A stretch of 64,000 bases of DNA, from contig NZ_JAUSUZ010000001.1 in NCBI RefSeq assembly GCF_030813715.1, positions 5,828,001-5,892,000 on the forward strand, in the 5' to 3' direction. The notes beneath the pieces were generated by a model. That model saw only the letters and a list, made by a program, of their open reading frames with translations, was not told the DNA's origin and did no database searches. This document shows, piece by piece, positions 32,361 through 41,934 of the stretch (its first letter is position 1; each line of letters opens with the position of its first letter). This DNA comes from Catenuloplanes indicus. GTDB lineage: Bacteria > Actinomycetota > Actinomycetes > Mycobacteriales > Micromonosporaceae. The translations under genes and the position numbers were made by a program.

Positions 32361-33227
32361 TCAGAGTTCGGGACGCTCCGGGCGGAGCAGTTCCGGCGGT
32401 GGCGGCGAGGATTCCGCGTCCGCGTCGGTGACCACGCGCCCGCCGTCCGCGAAGCGCTCCAGTTCCGGGCCGGCCTCGACCCGGCTCGGGAACCAGTCAC
32501 CGGCCATCCGGCGGCGCAGCTCGGGCAGCGGCAGCGGCGTGCGGCCCGCGGCCACCACCAGGTTGCCGTACCGGCGGCCGCGCAGCACGGTCGCGTCCGC
32601 GATCAGGCACAGCTCGGGCAGCACCGCGCGCACGGTCGCCACCGCGTTGCGGCCGAACCGCAGCGGCGGGCTGTCCGCCATGTTCAGGATGTAGCGGCCG
32701 TCCGGGCGCAGCACCCGGGCGACCTGGCCGACGAACTCCACCGAGGTCAGGTGCGCGGGCGTGCGGGCCTCGTCGAACACGTCGCCGATCACCACGTCGT
32801 ACGCCGCGTCCGGGCTGCCGGTGACCACCTCGCGGGCGTCACCGACGCGTACCCGGATCTTCGCGTCCTTGGGCAGCGGCAGCGTCTCGCGGATCAGCTC
32901 GACCAGCGCGCCGTCGATCTCCACCACTCGCTGGGTGGAGCCGGGGCGGGTCGCGGCCAGGTAGCGGGGCAGGCTCAGCGCGCCGCCGCCCAGGTGCAGC
33001 ACGCGCAGCGGGGTGCCGGGCGGTGCGGTCAGGTCGAGCACGGCCGCGATCCGGCGCATGTACTCGAACTCCAGCGCGGACGGGTCGGCGAGGTCCACAT
33101 GGGACTGCTGCGTGCCGTCCACGAGCAGCAGGAACGCGTTCTCCCGGTCGCGGTCCGGTACCACCTCGGCCACGCCGCCGCCGCGCACGATCCGGCGGAC
33201 CGTGCCGTCCCGCTTCTCTCTGCCCAC
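32361..33227 (-). CDS. Spermidine-synthase-like methyltransferase-fold protein
   Basis: 288 residues. The nucleotide-binding fold shows LRVLHLGGGALSLPRYLA (motif I), VVEIDGALVEL (acidic ligand) and VRVGDAREVV, then YDVVIGDVFDEARTP, matching the aminopropyltransferase family. The N-terminal beta domain is short and there are no membrane helices, unlike the fused MFS/spermidine-synthase type. Whether it transfers aminopropyl groups is uncertain. Confidence 0.82.
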   Translation of the reverse strand: MGREKRDGTVRRIVRGGGVAEVVPDRDRENAFLLLVDGTQQSHVDLADPSALEFEYMRRIAAVLDLTAPPGTPLRVLHLGGGALSLPRYLAATRPGSTQRVVEIDGALVELIRETLPLPKDAKIRVRVGDAREVVTGSPDAAYDVVIGDVFDEARTPAHLTSVEFVGQVARVLRPDGRYILNMADSPPLRFGRNAVATVRAVLPELCLIADATVLRGRRYGNLVVAAGRTPLPLPELRRRMAGDWFPSRVEAGPELERFADGGRVVTDADAESSPPPPELLRPERPEL

Positions 33228-33357
33228 CCGTCAACCCTCTCGCGCCGCGTTGATCTCGCGCAAATATGAGAAAGACAACGGGTGCAGCCCGGTTGCGGCC
33301 GGGGGCAGTCCGGTTGCGGCGGTTCAGGTTACCGCCCGGCCCGGCGACGGTGACGGC

Positions 33358-34896
33358 ATGACCGCACAGACCTCACGGCGTACGCTGCTCGGCGCCGCCA
33401 CCGCGGCCGGCGCGGCCCTCGCGATCGGCACGCCCGGCACCGCCGCGGCCGCGGACACCGGCCCGGCCGGACTGGTCGCCGCGGACCCCCTGCTGCACCT
33501 GCTGCGCCGCGCCACCTACGGCCCGACGCCGGCCTCGATCGCGGAGATCCGCTCGCTGGGCGCGACCCGCTGGCTGGACCGGCAGCTGAACCCGGCCTCG
33601 ATCGCGGACGACGCCTGCACCGCGCTGGTCGCCCGGCTGCCGCTGGCCGGCCGGGACATCACCGCGGTGCGCGCGGCCGCGAGCGCGGGAGTGTTCAAGA
33701 CGTACGGCTGGGAGGCGATGTTCCAGCTCGGCACGGCCGCGGTCAGCCGGGCGATCTGGAGCAACCGGCAGCTGCTCGAGGTGATGACCGACTTCTGGTC
33801 CAACCACCTCAATGTCACCTGCCCGAACGGTGACGTCTGGGACAGCCGGCCGGACTACGACGTGACCGTGATCCGCCGGCACGCGTTCGGCCGGTTCGCG
33901 GACATGCTGAAGGCGAGCGCGCGGCACCCGGCGATGCTGACGTACCTGGACAACCGCTACTCGACGAAGGCGAAGCCGAACGAGAACTACGCCCGTGAAC
34001 TGCTGGAACTGCACACGGTCGGCTTCGGCGCGCACGGCGAGGCGGACGTGCGCCAGGCGGCGCTGCTGCTCACCGGCGCGACCGTCGATCCGCGGACCGG
34101 GCTCTACCGGTACGACCCGGCCGCGCACGCGACCGGCGCGGTGACCGTGCTCGGCTTCAGCCACCCGAACGCGGACCCGGCCGGTGAGCCGGCCGTGCTC
34201 GCGCTGCTGGACTACCTGGCCACCCACCCGGCCACGGCGGAGCGGATCGCCCGGAAGCTGTGCGTGCGGTTCGTCGCGGACGAGCCACCGGCGGCGCTGG
34301 TCAGCACGCTGGCCAAGGTCTACCTGGCGAACGGCACCGCGATCGCGCCGGTGCTGCGCGCGCTGTTCACGTCCGCGGAGTTCGCCGCGTCCGCCGGGCG
34401 CAAGCAGCGCACGCCGCTGGAGGACCTGGCCGCCACCGTACGCACGCTCGGCTTCGGCCCGGACGCGTCCGGCACGGCCGGGCTGACCTCGCTCTACTGG
34501 GCGCTGGAGGCGAGCGGGCACCAGCCGATGGCGTGGGCCCCGCCGAACGGATACCCGGACGTCGCCGCCGCGTGGGCGTCGCCGTCCGGCCTGCTGACCC
34601 GGTGGAACGTGCACATCAACCTGGCCGCGAACTGGTGGTACAAGCAGCTGACCCGGCCGGCGTCGCTGCGGGCCGCGCTGGTCCCGGCCGTGCCCGCGAC
34701 GTACGGCGGTCTGGTGGACGCGCTCGCGGTGCGGCTCACCGGGACGAAGCTGGCCGCGGCGCACACCGGCGCGCTCGCCGCCTATTTCGGGAAAACGCCG
34801 GGAAGCGCGCTGAAATCGACCGATCCGGCGGTGAACGCCAATTTCCCGTACCTCGTCGCTCTCATCCTCGACTCGCCGTATTTCCTGGTGCGCTGA
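33358..34896 (+). CDS. DUF1800 protein, Tat-exported
   Basis: 512 residues. A twin-arginine signal, SRRTLLGAATAAGAALA, occupies residues 5-21. The DUF1800 body begins DPLLHLLRRATYGPTPASIAEI and contains TDFWSNHLNVT and KPNENYARELLELHTVG, the family signatures. It is followed after 33 bp by a DUF1501 gene, the usual pairing. Both are thought to act together outside the cytoplasm, possibly as a hydrolase or sulfatase-like partner set, but the function is not established. ATG 33358 is chosen to place the Tat motif at the N-terminus. Confidence 0.9.
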   Translation: MTAQTSRRTLLGAATAAGAALAIGTPGTAAAADTGPAGLVAADPLLHLLRRATYGPTPASIAEIRSLGATRWLDRQLNPASIADDACTALVARLPLAGRDITAVRAAASAGVFKTYGWEAMFQLGTAAVSRAIWSNRQLLEVMTDFWSNHLNVTCPNGDVWDSRPDYDVTVIRRHAFGRFADMLKASARHPAMLTYLDNRYSTKAKPNENYARELLELHTVGFGAHGEADVRQAALLLTGATVDPRTGLYRYDPAAHATGAVTVLGFSHPNADPAGEPAVLALLDYLATHPATAERIARKLCVRFVADEPPAALVSTLAKVYLANGTAIAPVLRALFTSAEFAASAGRKQRTPLEDLAATVRTLGFGPDASGTAGLTSLYWALEASGHQPMAWAPPNGYPDVAAAWASPSGLLTRWNVHINLAANWWYKQLTRPASLRAALVPAVPATYGGLVDALAVRLTGTKLAAAHTGALAAYFGKTPGSALKSTDPAVNANFPYLVALILDSPYFLVR

Positions 34897-34929
34897 CTCC
34901 GTACCCCCGATTGATTGGTGTTGACTTCG

Positions 34930-36159
34930 ATGACGCTGCCGACCGAGTGCGGATGTGCGGAGAACAACGGGCTGACCCGGCGCGGGCTGCTGGGCCGCGG
35001 GCTGGCCGCCGGGCTCGCCGGGCTGACCGGGGCCGGGCTCTCCAGCCAGCTGGCGTTCGCGGCCGCGCCGCACACCGGTGACGTGCTGGTCGTGCTGTCG
35101 CTGCGCGGTGGCTTCGACGGGCTGTCCGCGGTGGTGCCGATCGGCGACCCGGACTACTACGCGGCCCGGCCCGGCATCGCGGTGCCGAAGTCGCGGATCG
35201 TGGCCGGTGACGCCATGTTCGGCCTGCACCCGGCGCTGGCCCCGCTGGCTCCGCTGTGGCAGTCCGGGAAGCTGGCCGCGGTGCACGCGGTCGGCCAGGC
35301 CGCGCCGAACCGGTCGCACTTCGCCGCGATGGAGGAGCTGGAGCGCGCCGCGGCCGGTACGTCCACCCGGACCGGCTGGCTGGACCGGATGCTGGGCGGC
35401 CTCGGCGCGACCGGCGCGCTGGCCGGTGTCGCGGTCGGCTCGGCGCAGCCGCACCGCCTGCTCGCCGGGCCGTCCGGCGACCTGAGCCTGCGCGCGATCG
35501 ACACGTTCACGCTGAGCGGCGAGTCGAAGAACAAGATGTCCACCGCGCTGTCCGCGCTCTACTCGGGCGTGCCGGCCGAGCTGGCCGCACCGGCCCGGTC
35601 CGCGGTCGGCGCGCTGGCCGCGGTCGGCACGGTGCGCGCGGTCACCAGCGACGTGACCTATCCGGACACCGGGCTGGGCCGAGCGCTGCGCGACGTCGGC
35701 CGCCTGATCAAGGCGGACGCCGGCCTGGTCGCGGCCGCGGTCGACTCCGGCGACTGGGACATGCACGAGGGGCTGGGCGCGCGCATGCACGACAACCTCG
35801 GGCAGCTGGCCGCCGCGCTGGCCGCGTTCGCCGCGGACACCGCGGGCCGCCGGGTCACGCTGCTGACGATCAGCGAGTTCGGCCGGCGGGTGGCCGAGAA
35901 CGGCTCCGGCGGGCTGGACCACGGCTACGGCAACGCCATGTTCGTGCTCGGCGACGGCGTGCGCGGCGGCACGGTGCACGGCGCGTGGCCGGGCCTCGGC
36001 GCCGGCCGGCTGGTCAACGGCGACCTGGCGGTGACCACCGACTACCGGACCGTGATCGCGGAGATCCTGCGGAAGCGTTGCGGCGTCCCCGCGGCCGCGC
36101 TCGCCGACGTCTTCCCCGGCGTCACCGGTCCGGAGCTGGGCCTGGTGCTGCCGGCCTGA
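34930..36159 (+). CDS. DUF1501 protein, Tat-exported
   Basis: 409 residues. A Tat signal reads LTRRGLLGRGLAAGLAGLTG (residues 16-35). Family features include VVLSLRGGFDGLSAVVP, AAPNRSHFAAMEELERAA and LTISEFGRRVAENGSGGLDHG, the last resembling the metal-site region of alkaline-phosphatase-fold enzymes. It forms an operon with the preceding DUF1800 gene. It is exported folded, which suggests a cofactor or metal. Confidence 0.9.
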   Translation: MTLPTECGCAENNGLTRRGLLGRGLAAGLAGLTGAGLSSQLAFAAAPHTGDVLVVLSLRGGFDGLSAVVPIGDPDYYAARPGIAVPKSRIVAGDAMFGLHPALAPLAPLWQSGKLAAVHAVGQAAPNRSHFAAMEELERAAAGTSTRTGWLDRMLGGLGATGALAGVAVGSAQPHRLLAGPSGDLSLRAIDTFTLSGESKNKMSTALSALYSGVPAELAAPARSAVGALAAVGTVRAVTSDVTYPDTGLGRALRDVGRLIKADAGLVAAAVDSGDWDMHEGLGARMHDNLGQLAAALAAFAADTAGRRVTLLTISEFGRRVAENGSGGLDHGYGNAMFVLGDGVRGGTVHGAWPGLGAGRLVNGDLAVTTDYRTVIAEILRKRCGVPAAALADVFPGVTGPELGLVLPA

Positions 36160-36179
36160 TCACCGGTCACCCGACGGCC

Positions 36180-36204
36180 GGCACCCCGCGTCTCGCGGGG
36201 TGCC
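36180..36204 (+). terminator. Terminator of the DUF1800-DUF1501 operon
   Basis: Perfect 11-bp stem GGCACCCCGCG/CGCGGGGTGCC with loop TCT, followed by GGTTGTTTCC. Confidence 0.8.
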
Positions 36205-36216
36205 GGTTGTTTCCTT

Positions 36217-36258
36217 CCCGCTTCCGGCGTGCCCGCTTACCCAGTGCTCCCGCGGGCA
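36217..36258 (+). repeat. Dispersed intergenic repeat, copy A
   Basis: CCCGCTTCCGGCGTG, 13 bp, TGCTCCCGCGGGCA. It lies just after the DUF1501 terminator. The same two blocks recur at 41935, 46515 and 62316. Confidence 0.75.
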
Positions 36259-36297
36259 CCGCTTCCGTCGCTGGTCACCGAGGACCCCACGGCGGCG

Positions 36298-38262
36298 TCA
36301 GTGCGTGTTGAGCGTCTTGACGATGCTCTCCACCCGGGGGTCCGCGCGGAACTCCTCCAGCGTGACCGGCAGCGGGATGCGCCAGTTCGGGTACTGGTCG
36401 ACCGTGCCGGGCAGGTTGGGCTGGCGCAGCTCGCCGAGCACGTCGTACGGCGACGCCACCACCAGGCGGCACGGCGTCGCGGCCAGTGCCTCGTGCATCG
36501 CCGCGATGATCTCCTCGACGGACGGTTCCGGCGCGGTCAGGAAACCGTCCGCGCGCAGCAGCGCGATCAGCTGCGCCCGGTCCCGCCGGGCCTCCTGCTC
36601 CGCCTCGGACACCGGACCGGCCAGTTGCTTGAGCTCGGCCCGGACCCGGATGTGCTCCTCGGTCAGGAAACCCGCCGCGGTCGGCAGGTCGTGCGTGGAG
36701 ATCGAGGCCAGCGCGTTCGGCTGCCAGCCGGCCAGCGGGATGAAGCCGTCCGCCCAGGCGTCCGGGTCGCGGGCGAACCACATCACGGCGGAGCCCAGCA
36801 TGTTGCGCCGCTGCAGGCCGCGGGTCACGATCGGCAGCACGGTGCCCAGGTCCTCGCCGATCACCACGGCACCGGCCCGGTGCGCCTCCAGCGCCAGGAT
36901 GCCGGCCATCGCCTCCGGGTCGTACGTGACGTAGGTGCCGTCCGCCGCGCCCGCGCCGGGCAGCACCCACCAGAGCCGCCACAGCCCGGCGACGTGGTCC
37001 ACCCGCAGGCCGCCCGCGTGCCGCAGGATGCCGCGCAACATGTCCCGGTACGCCCGGTAGCCGGTCGCGACGAGCTGGTCCGGGCGCCACGCAGCCAGGC
37101 CCCAGTCCTGCCCGAGCTGGTTGAACGCGTCCGGCGGTGCGCCCGCGTGCACGCCGGCGGCCAGCACGTCCTGCAGCATCCAGCCGTCCGCGCCGCCCGG
37201 GTCGATGCCGACCGCGAGATCGTGCACGATGCCGACCGGCATGCCCGCGTCCGCGGCGGCCCGGTTCGCGGCCGCGAGCTGGGACGCGCACAGTTCCTGC
37301 AGCCAGCAGTGGAACGCGACCCGGTCGTGCAGCTCCGCGGCGAGCGTGGCGACCGCGTCGTTCGCCGGGTGCCGCAGCTCGGCCGGCCACTCCCGCCAGT
37401 TCGCGCCGTGCACCTCCGCGATCGCGCAGTAGGTGGCGTACCCGCGCAGGTCCTGATCTTCAGAAATGGTGTAGCCGGCCAGCGGGAAGAGCAGCTCGAG
37501 CGCGGCCCGCTTGGCCCGCCAGACCTCGTCGTAGTCGATCAGTTCGCCGAGCGCGGGCCGCAGCGCGTCGATCTCCGCCTTTCTCCCGTCGTAGCCGGGC
37601 ACGTCCGAGATGCGCAGGTAAAGCGGGTTCCAGAAGCGGCGGCTGGACGGCGAGTACGGCGAGGACGGCACCGGGTGCACCGGCACCGGGGCGTGCAGCG
37701 GGTTGAGCAGTGTCAGCCCGGCACCGGACGCGCCGGACCAGGCGGCCAGCGTGCGCAGGTCGCCGAAGTCGCCCATGCCCCAGGAGTCCGCCGAGTGCAC
37801 CGCGTAGAGCTGCAGCATCCAGCCCCACGCGCGCGGCGCCTCGGGCAGCGCGTCCGGCACCACGACCAGCGTGACCTCCTGGCCGGCGCAGGCCAGCGTG
37901 TGCCAGCCGAGCGGCAGGCCGGCGGGCAACCCGGTCCCGACCTCGCGGGACGTGCCGTCCTCGAACGTGATCGTGCCCGGCGACGGCAGCTCCCGCGTGG
38001 CGGACTCGCGCAGCACCACGGTCCCGGGCAGCCGGCCCGGGTCGTGGGCGGCGCGGACCGAGGCCAGTGCGGCCGCGACCGCGTCCGGCGTGGATGCGTC
38101 CACGCCGAGCAGCCGCAGCGTGCCGGTGACGGCGGCGCGGCTGACGTTCGTCGGCTGCCGGCGCCAGTTCTCGTACCAGGTGGCGACGCCGTGTGCCTCG
38201 GCGAGCTCGACCAGGCCGGGCTCCAGGTCCCGATTGACGTACGTCTCCAACGCGCCCTCCAC
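36298..38262 (-). CDS. malQ: 4-alpha-glucanotransferase
   Basis: About 654 residues of the GH77 (MalQ) family. Visible features are SSPYSPSSRRFWNPLYL, AIAEVHGANWREWP, the nucleophile region GGLRVDHVAGLWRLWW, the acid/base region VIGEDLGTVLP and the third carboxylate STHDLPTAAGF. It moves 1,4-glucan segments during maltodextrin and glycogen turnover. The start is uncertain: GTG 38262 is the best in-frame choice but lacks a clear ribosome-binding site. It lies 56 bp downstream of a sugar-binding lipoprotein gene on the same strand. Confidence 0.92.
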   Translation of the reverse strand: MEGALETYVNRDLEPGLVELAEAHGVATWYENWRRQPTNVSRAAVTGTLRLLGVDASTPDAVAAALASVRAAHDPGRLPGTVVLRESATRELPSPGTITFEDGTSREVGTGLPAGLPLGWHTLACAGQEVTLVVVPDALPEAPRAWGWMLQLYAVHSADSWGMGDFGDLRTLAAWSGASGAGLTLLNPLHAPVPVHPVPSSPYSPSSRRFWNPLYLRISDVPGYDGRKAEIDALRPALGELIDYDEVWRAKRAALELLFPLAGYTISEDQDLRGYATYCAIAEVHGANWREWPAELRHPANDAVATLAAELHDRVAFHCWLQELCASQLAAANRAAADAGMPVGIVHDLAVGIDPGGADGWMLQDVLAAGVHAGAPPDAFNQLGQDWGLAAWRPDQLVATGYRAYRDMLRGILRHAGGLRVDHVAGLWRLWWVLPGAGAADGTYVTYDPEAMAGILALEAHRAGAVVIGEDLGTVLPIVTRGLQRRNMLGSAVMWFARDPDAWADGFIPLAGWQPNALASISTHDLPTAAGFLTEEHIRVRAELKQLAGPVSEAEQEARRDRAQLIALLRADGFLTAPEPSVEEIIAAMHEALAATPCRLVVASPYDVLGELRQPNLPGTVDQYPNWRIPLPVTLEEFRADPRVESIVKTLNTH

Positions 38263-38318
38263 CCGTGCCGAAACCTGCGCCGTGCATACCCTTTCACGGC
38301 ACCGGCTAACGCGGGTGG

Positions 38319-39599
38319 TTACTTGAGCGCGGCGTTCGCCTCGGTCACGAACTGGGCCGCGGCCAGCGCCGGTGTCAGCGTCTCGCTCTGCGCGGCCTCG
38401 GCCGCCTTGACCAGCGCGGCCCGGATCGCGCCGTGCCCCTTCGGCGGCGGCAGTGGCGCCTTGCCGTACCGGGTGCTCATCTCGTTGGTGTACGCGATCG
38501 ACGCCTTCATGATCGGGTCGGTCAGCGAGATCTCCAGCGCGCGCCGGTTCCGCAGGTTCGGCGCGAGACCGCGCTCGGTGCCCAGGATCTCCGCCGCCTC
38601 CGCGTCGTTGACCAGGAAGTCGATCACGTCGGCCACCACGTCCGCGTGCGCGGTGTCGCGGTACCCGCTCCAGTACATCGAGGCGCGCGCCCAGGCCGCG
38701 TCCTCGCCGCCCGGGTACGCCGCGATGCCCAGCTCGCTCTTGGTCTTCTGCTGCATCTCGGGCAGCTGATTGGACCACATGAACGAGGTGGCGGCCTTGC
38801 CGGTGACCACGAGCTGCTTGGTGGCGTCGCCCGCGTTCGCCTCGTGCACGACCGGCGCGGCCGGGGTGATCCCCTCGGCGCGTGCGTCCCGCCACAGCGT
38901 GAACCAGGCGGTCACGTCCGCCTCGGTGAAGCCGAGCGCAGGACCGGCGTAGAACTCCTTGTCCTGCGAGCGCAGCCAGAGCCAGAACGCCTTGTAGTCG
39001 GCGGACGGGTCCATCGTGCCGGCCACCGTGCCCGCGCTCTTCTCGCTGATCTGCGCGGCCCAGGCGAGGTACTGCGGATAGTCCATGCCGTTGGCCGGCG
39101 CGGGCACGCCGAGCCGGTCGAGCAGCGTCTTGTCGTAGACCAGCGCGGCCGTGTTCTCCGCCGCGGCCACGCCGACCTGCGCGCTGCCGACCCGGCCGTA
39201 CCGGACCAGGCCGTTGGAGACCTGGGTCAGGTCGATCCGGTTGTCCGCCACGTACGGCCCGAGGTCGAGCAGGTAGTCGCGCTGCGCGAACTCGGTCAGG
39301 TAGTTGTCGTCGATCTGGAACAGGTCCGGCGCGTCACCGCTGTCGATCCGGTCCGCAAGTGTGTCGAAATAGCCCGAATTGGGCTGAGCCGCGACGTCGA
39401 ACGTGACCTCCGGATGGCGCCGGTGATAGAGATCCAGCACCTTCTGGGTCAGCTCGACGCGCTTGTCGCCGCCCCAGAAGAAGAAGCGCAGCCGCACCTC
39501 GGCCCGGTCGCCGGCACCGCCCTGGTCGCAGGCGGCGACACCGAGCGCGAGCAGCACGGCGGCCGTCGCCCGCAGCATGGTTGATCTGGAAATACCCAC
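38319..39599 (-). CDS. Sugar ABC transporter substrate-binding lipoprotein
   Basis: About 426 residues. A lipoprotein signal ends with lipobox LGVAAC (lipidated cysteine about residue 24). The mature part (RFFFWGGDKRVELTQKVLDL, then GDAPDLFQIDDNYL) matches family 1 extracellular solute-binding proteins for oligosaccharides. GTG 39599 with GGAG upstream is preferred; ATG 39578 also works. No permease or ATPase genes adjoin it, so transport must use components encoded elsewhere. Adjacency to malQ suggests maltodextrins. Confidence 0.88.
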   Translation of the reverse strand: MGISRSTMLRATAAVLLALGVAACDQGGAGDRAEVRLRFFFWGGDKRVELTQKVLDLYHRRHPEVTFDVAAQPNSGYFDTLADRIDSGDAPDLFQIDDNYLTEFAQRDYLLDLGPYVADNRIDLTQVSNGLVRYGRVGSAQVGVAAAENTAALVYDKTLLDRLGVPAPANGMDYPQYLAWAAQISEKSAGTVAGTMDPSADYKAFWLWLRSQDKEFYAGPALGFTEADVTAWFTLWRDARAEGITPAAPVVHEANAGDATKQLVVTGKAATSFMWSNQLPEMQQKTKSELGIAAYPGGEDAAWARASMYWSGYRDTAHADVVADVIDFLVNDAEAAEILGTERGLAPNLRNRRALEISLTDPIMKASIAYTNEMSTRYGKAPLPPPKGHGAIRAALVKAAEAAQSETLTPALAAAQFVTEANAALK

Positions 39600-39746
39600 G
39601 ATGTCTCCAGCCCGACACGAGTGACGCCTCATCTAGGCCGCGCGTCCTGTTAGCGGCAGATAGTCTCCGCCGTCCGGCGAGTCCTGAAACGACACCCGAA
39701 CGGGGGTCAGGTCGCCATCCTTGCGAGGGAAGGTCAAGATGGAGGT

Positions 39747-39992
39747 ATGTCTGACCTCAAGCGCTGGGCCGCCCGCCTGGGTGCGCTCTTCACCACCCTG
39801 ACCCTGAGCATCCTCGTCCCGGCCGCGGCCTGGGCGAGCACCAACGGCGTCGCCGACGCGCTGATCGAGGAGCGTCGCCGGCGCGGCGGAGGCGGTGGTT
39901 TCTTCCTCTTCGGCGCGGTCTGCTGCGTCGGTGTCGTCGTCGTGATCGTCGTCGTCCTCCTCCTGGTGTCCCGCGGCCGCCGGCGCAAGTAG
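39747..39992 (+). CDS. Small membrane protein, 81 aa
   Basis: Residues 1-31 look like a signal peptide (ending AAAWAS). A polar Arg/Gly-rich segment, EERRRRGGGGG, precedes one strong membrane helix (about residues 51-74) and a basic tail. The topology suggests a short extracytoplasmic loop anchored at the C-terminus. It was not recognised. It is 22 bp upstream of purC on the same strand. Confidence 0.65.
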   Translation: MSDLKRWAARLGALFTTLTLSILVPAAAWASTNGVADALIEERRRRGGGGGFFLFGAVCCVGVVVVIVVVLLLVSRGRRRK

Positions 39993-40014
39993 CCGCCGTG
40001 ATGTACTACCGGGC

Positions 40015-40845
40015 GTGGAGCTGCTGCATTCGGGCAAGGTTCGGGACGTCTACGCGGACGGCGACGATCTGATTCTGGTCGCGTCCGACCGCGTGTCGGT
40101 CTACGACGTGGTGCTGCCCACGCCGATCCCGGACAAGGGCAAGATCCTCACTCAGCTCTCGCTCTGGTGGTTCGACCAGCTCGCCGACCTGATCCCGCAC
40201 CACGTGATCAGCGCGACCGACGTGCCGGCGGAGTGGGCCGGTCGCGCGATCAGGTGCAAGCGGCTGACCATGGCCAAGGTCGAGTGCGTGGCGCGCGGCT
40301 ACCTGACCGGCTCCGGCATGAAGGACTACCTGGCGACCGGCGTGGTGTCCGGCGTGCGGCTGCCGGCCGGCCTGGTCGAGGCGTCGAAGCTGGCCGAACC
40401 GATCTTCACGCCGAGCACCAAGGCGCCGATGGGCGAGCACGACCAGCCGATGACCTTCCCCGAGGTGGAGAAGGAGGTCGGCGCGGACGTGGCCGCCCGG
40501 CTGCGGGACATCACGCTGAGCGTCTACCGGCGGGGCGCGGAGATCGCGGCCGAGCGCGGCCTGATCATCGCGGACACCAAGCTGGAGCTGGGCTGGGACG
40601 CCGACGGCGTGCTGACGCTCGGCGACGAGGTGCTGACGCCGGACTCGTCCCGCTTCTGGCCCGGCGAGGACTACCGGCCCGGCCGCGTGCAGTTCTCGTT
40701 CGACAAGCAGTACGTGCGCGACTGGTCGCTGTCCACCGGGTGGGACAAGACGCCGCCCGCTCCGGAGGTCCCGGAGCAGGTCGTCGAGGTCACCCGCGCC
40801 CGCTACGTCGACGTCTACGAGCGGATCACCGGCACCGCCTGGTAA
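40015..40845 (+). CDS. purC: SAICAR synthetase
   Basis: 276 residues. It performs purine step 8: ATP-dependent ligation of aspartate to CAIR. Signatures include LLHSGKVRDVY at the N-terminus (phosphate loop), VASDRVSVYDVVLPTPIPDKG, VECVARGYLTGSG, and LIIADTKLELGWD with LTPDSSRFWPGEDY near the C-terminus. The length suits the family. The GTG start is accepted because the K-V-R-D motif follows immediately. No other purine genes are in the window. Confidence 0.96.
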   Translation: MELLHSGKVRDVYADGDDLILVASDRVSVYDVVLPTPIPDKGKILTQLSLWWFDQLADLIPHHVISATDVPAEWAGRAIRCKRLTMAKVECVARGYLTGSGMKDYLATGVVSGVRLPAGLVEASKLAEPIFTPSTKAPMGEHDQPMTFPEVEKEVGADVAARLRDITLSVYRRGAEIAAERGLIIADTKLELGWDADGVLTLGDEVLTPDSSRFWPGEDYRPGRVQFSFDKQYVRDWSLSTGWDKTPPAPEVPEQVVEVTRARYVDVYERITGTAW

Positions 40846-40855
40846 GAAGGCCCTC

Positions 40856-41836
40856 ATGGCGCTCTTCGATCTACCGCTGGACGAGCTGCGGAACTACCGG
40901 CCGGAGCCGCACCTCCCCGACGACCTGGACGCGTTCTGGGCCGAGACACTGGCCGAGGCGCGATCCGCCGGTGCGCCCGCGGTCGCCACGCCGGTGGAGA
41001 CCCCGTTCGCGGGTCTGCGCACCTACGACGTGACGTTCACCGGCTACGCCGGGCAGCCGGTCCGGGGCTGGCTGAACCTGCCGGCCGCCGCGGACGGCCC
41101 GCTGCCGGTCGTGGTCGAGTTCATCGGGTACGGCGGCGGCCGCGGCCTGCCGCACGAGTGGCTGCTCTGGGCGTCCGCGGGCTATGCGCACTTCGTGATG
41201 GACACCCGTGGCCAGGGCGCCGGCTGGCGCGGCGGTGACACACCCGACCCGGGCCCGGACGGCGCCGGACCGTCGCATCCCGGCTTCATGACCCGCGGCA
41301 TCCTCGACCCACGCACCTACTACTACCGGCGGCTGTTCGCGGACGCGGCGCGTGCGGTGGAGAGCGCGGCCGGCCTGCCCGGCGTGGACGCGTCCCGGCT
41401 CGCGGTGGCCGGCTCCAGCCAGGGCGGCGCGCTCTCGCTGGCCGTGGCCTCACTGGTGCCGTCGCTGGTCGGTGCCGTGGTGGCGCAGGTGCCGTTCCTC
41501 TGCCACATCCGCCGGATGGTCACGCTGACCGACAGCGACCCGTTCCACGAGCTGGTCCGGTTCTTCCGGGTCAACCCGGACCGGGTCGCCGCGGCACAGC
41601 GGACGCTGGACTACATCGACCTGCTGCACTTGACGCCGCGGGCGACCGCGCCGCTGCTGGCGTCGGCCGCGCTGATGGACGCCACCTGCCCGCCCTCGGG
41701 CATCTTCGCGGCGGTGAACGCGTACGGCGGTGCGGAGAAGGACATCGCGGTCTACGAGTGGGACGGCCACGAGGGCGGCCGGGCCGACTTCCAGGGCCGG
41801 AGCGTCGCGTTCGTCAACGGCGTGCTCAAGGGCTGA
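40856..41836 (+). CDS. Acetylxylan esterase / cephalosporin-C deacetylase (CE7)
   Basis: A 326-residue alpha/beta hydrolase of carbohydrate esterase family 7. Family motifs are MDTRGQGAGW, the nucleophile elbow GSSQGG, the aspartate in LMDATCPPSG and the histidine in WDGHEGG. It removes acetyl groups from xylo-oligosaccharides and small acetyl esters. There is no signal peptide, so it acts on imported oligosaccharides. It starts 10 bp after purC, which may reflect chance co-transcription. Confidence 0.93.
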   Translation: MALFDLPLDELRNYRPEPHLPDDLDAFWAETLAEARSAGAPAVATPVETPFAGLRTYDVTFTGYAGQPVRGWLNLPAAADGPLPVVVEFIGYGGGRGLPHEWLLWASAGYAHFVMDTRGQGAGWRGGDTPDPGPDGAGPSHPGFMTRGILDPRTYYYRRLFADAARAVESAAGLPGVDASRLAVAGSSQGGALSLAVASLVPSLVGAVVAQVPFLCHIRRMVTLTDSDPFHELVRFFRVNPDRVAAAQRTLDYIDLLHLTPRATAPLLASAALMDATCPPSGIFAAVNAYGGAEKDIAVYEWDGHEGGRADFQGRSVAFVNGVLKG

Positions 41837-41850
41837 CCCCACGACGCAAG

Positions 41851-41880
41851 AGCGGGTCGCGGCGTCAGCCGCGACCCGCT
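41851..41880 (+). terminator. Terminator of purC-esterase
   Basis: Perfect 13-bp stem AGCGGGTCGCGGC with loop GTCA, followed by CCTGCTCTTTCTC. Confidence 0.85.
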
Positions 41881-41934
41881 CCTGCTCTTTCTCGGCCACC
41901 CACCCGGCTTGCCGGCAGGAGCGCCGGCGACCGG

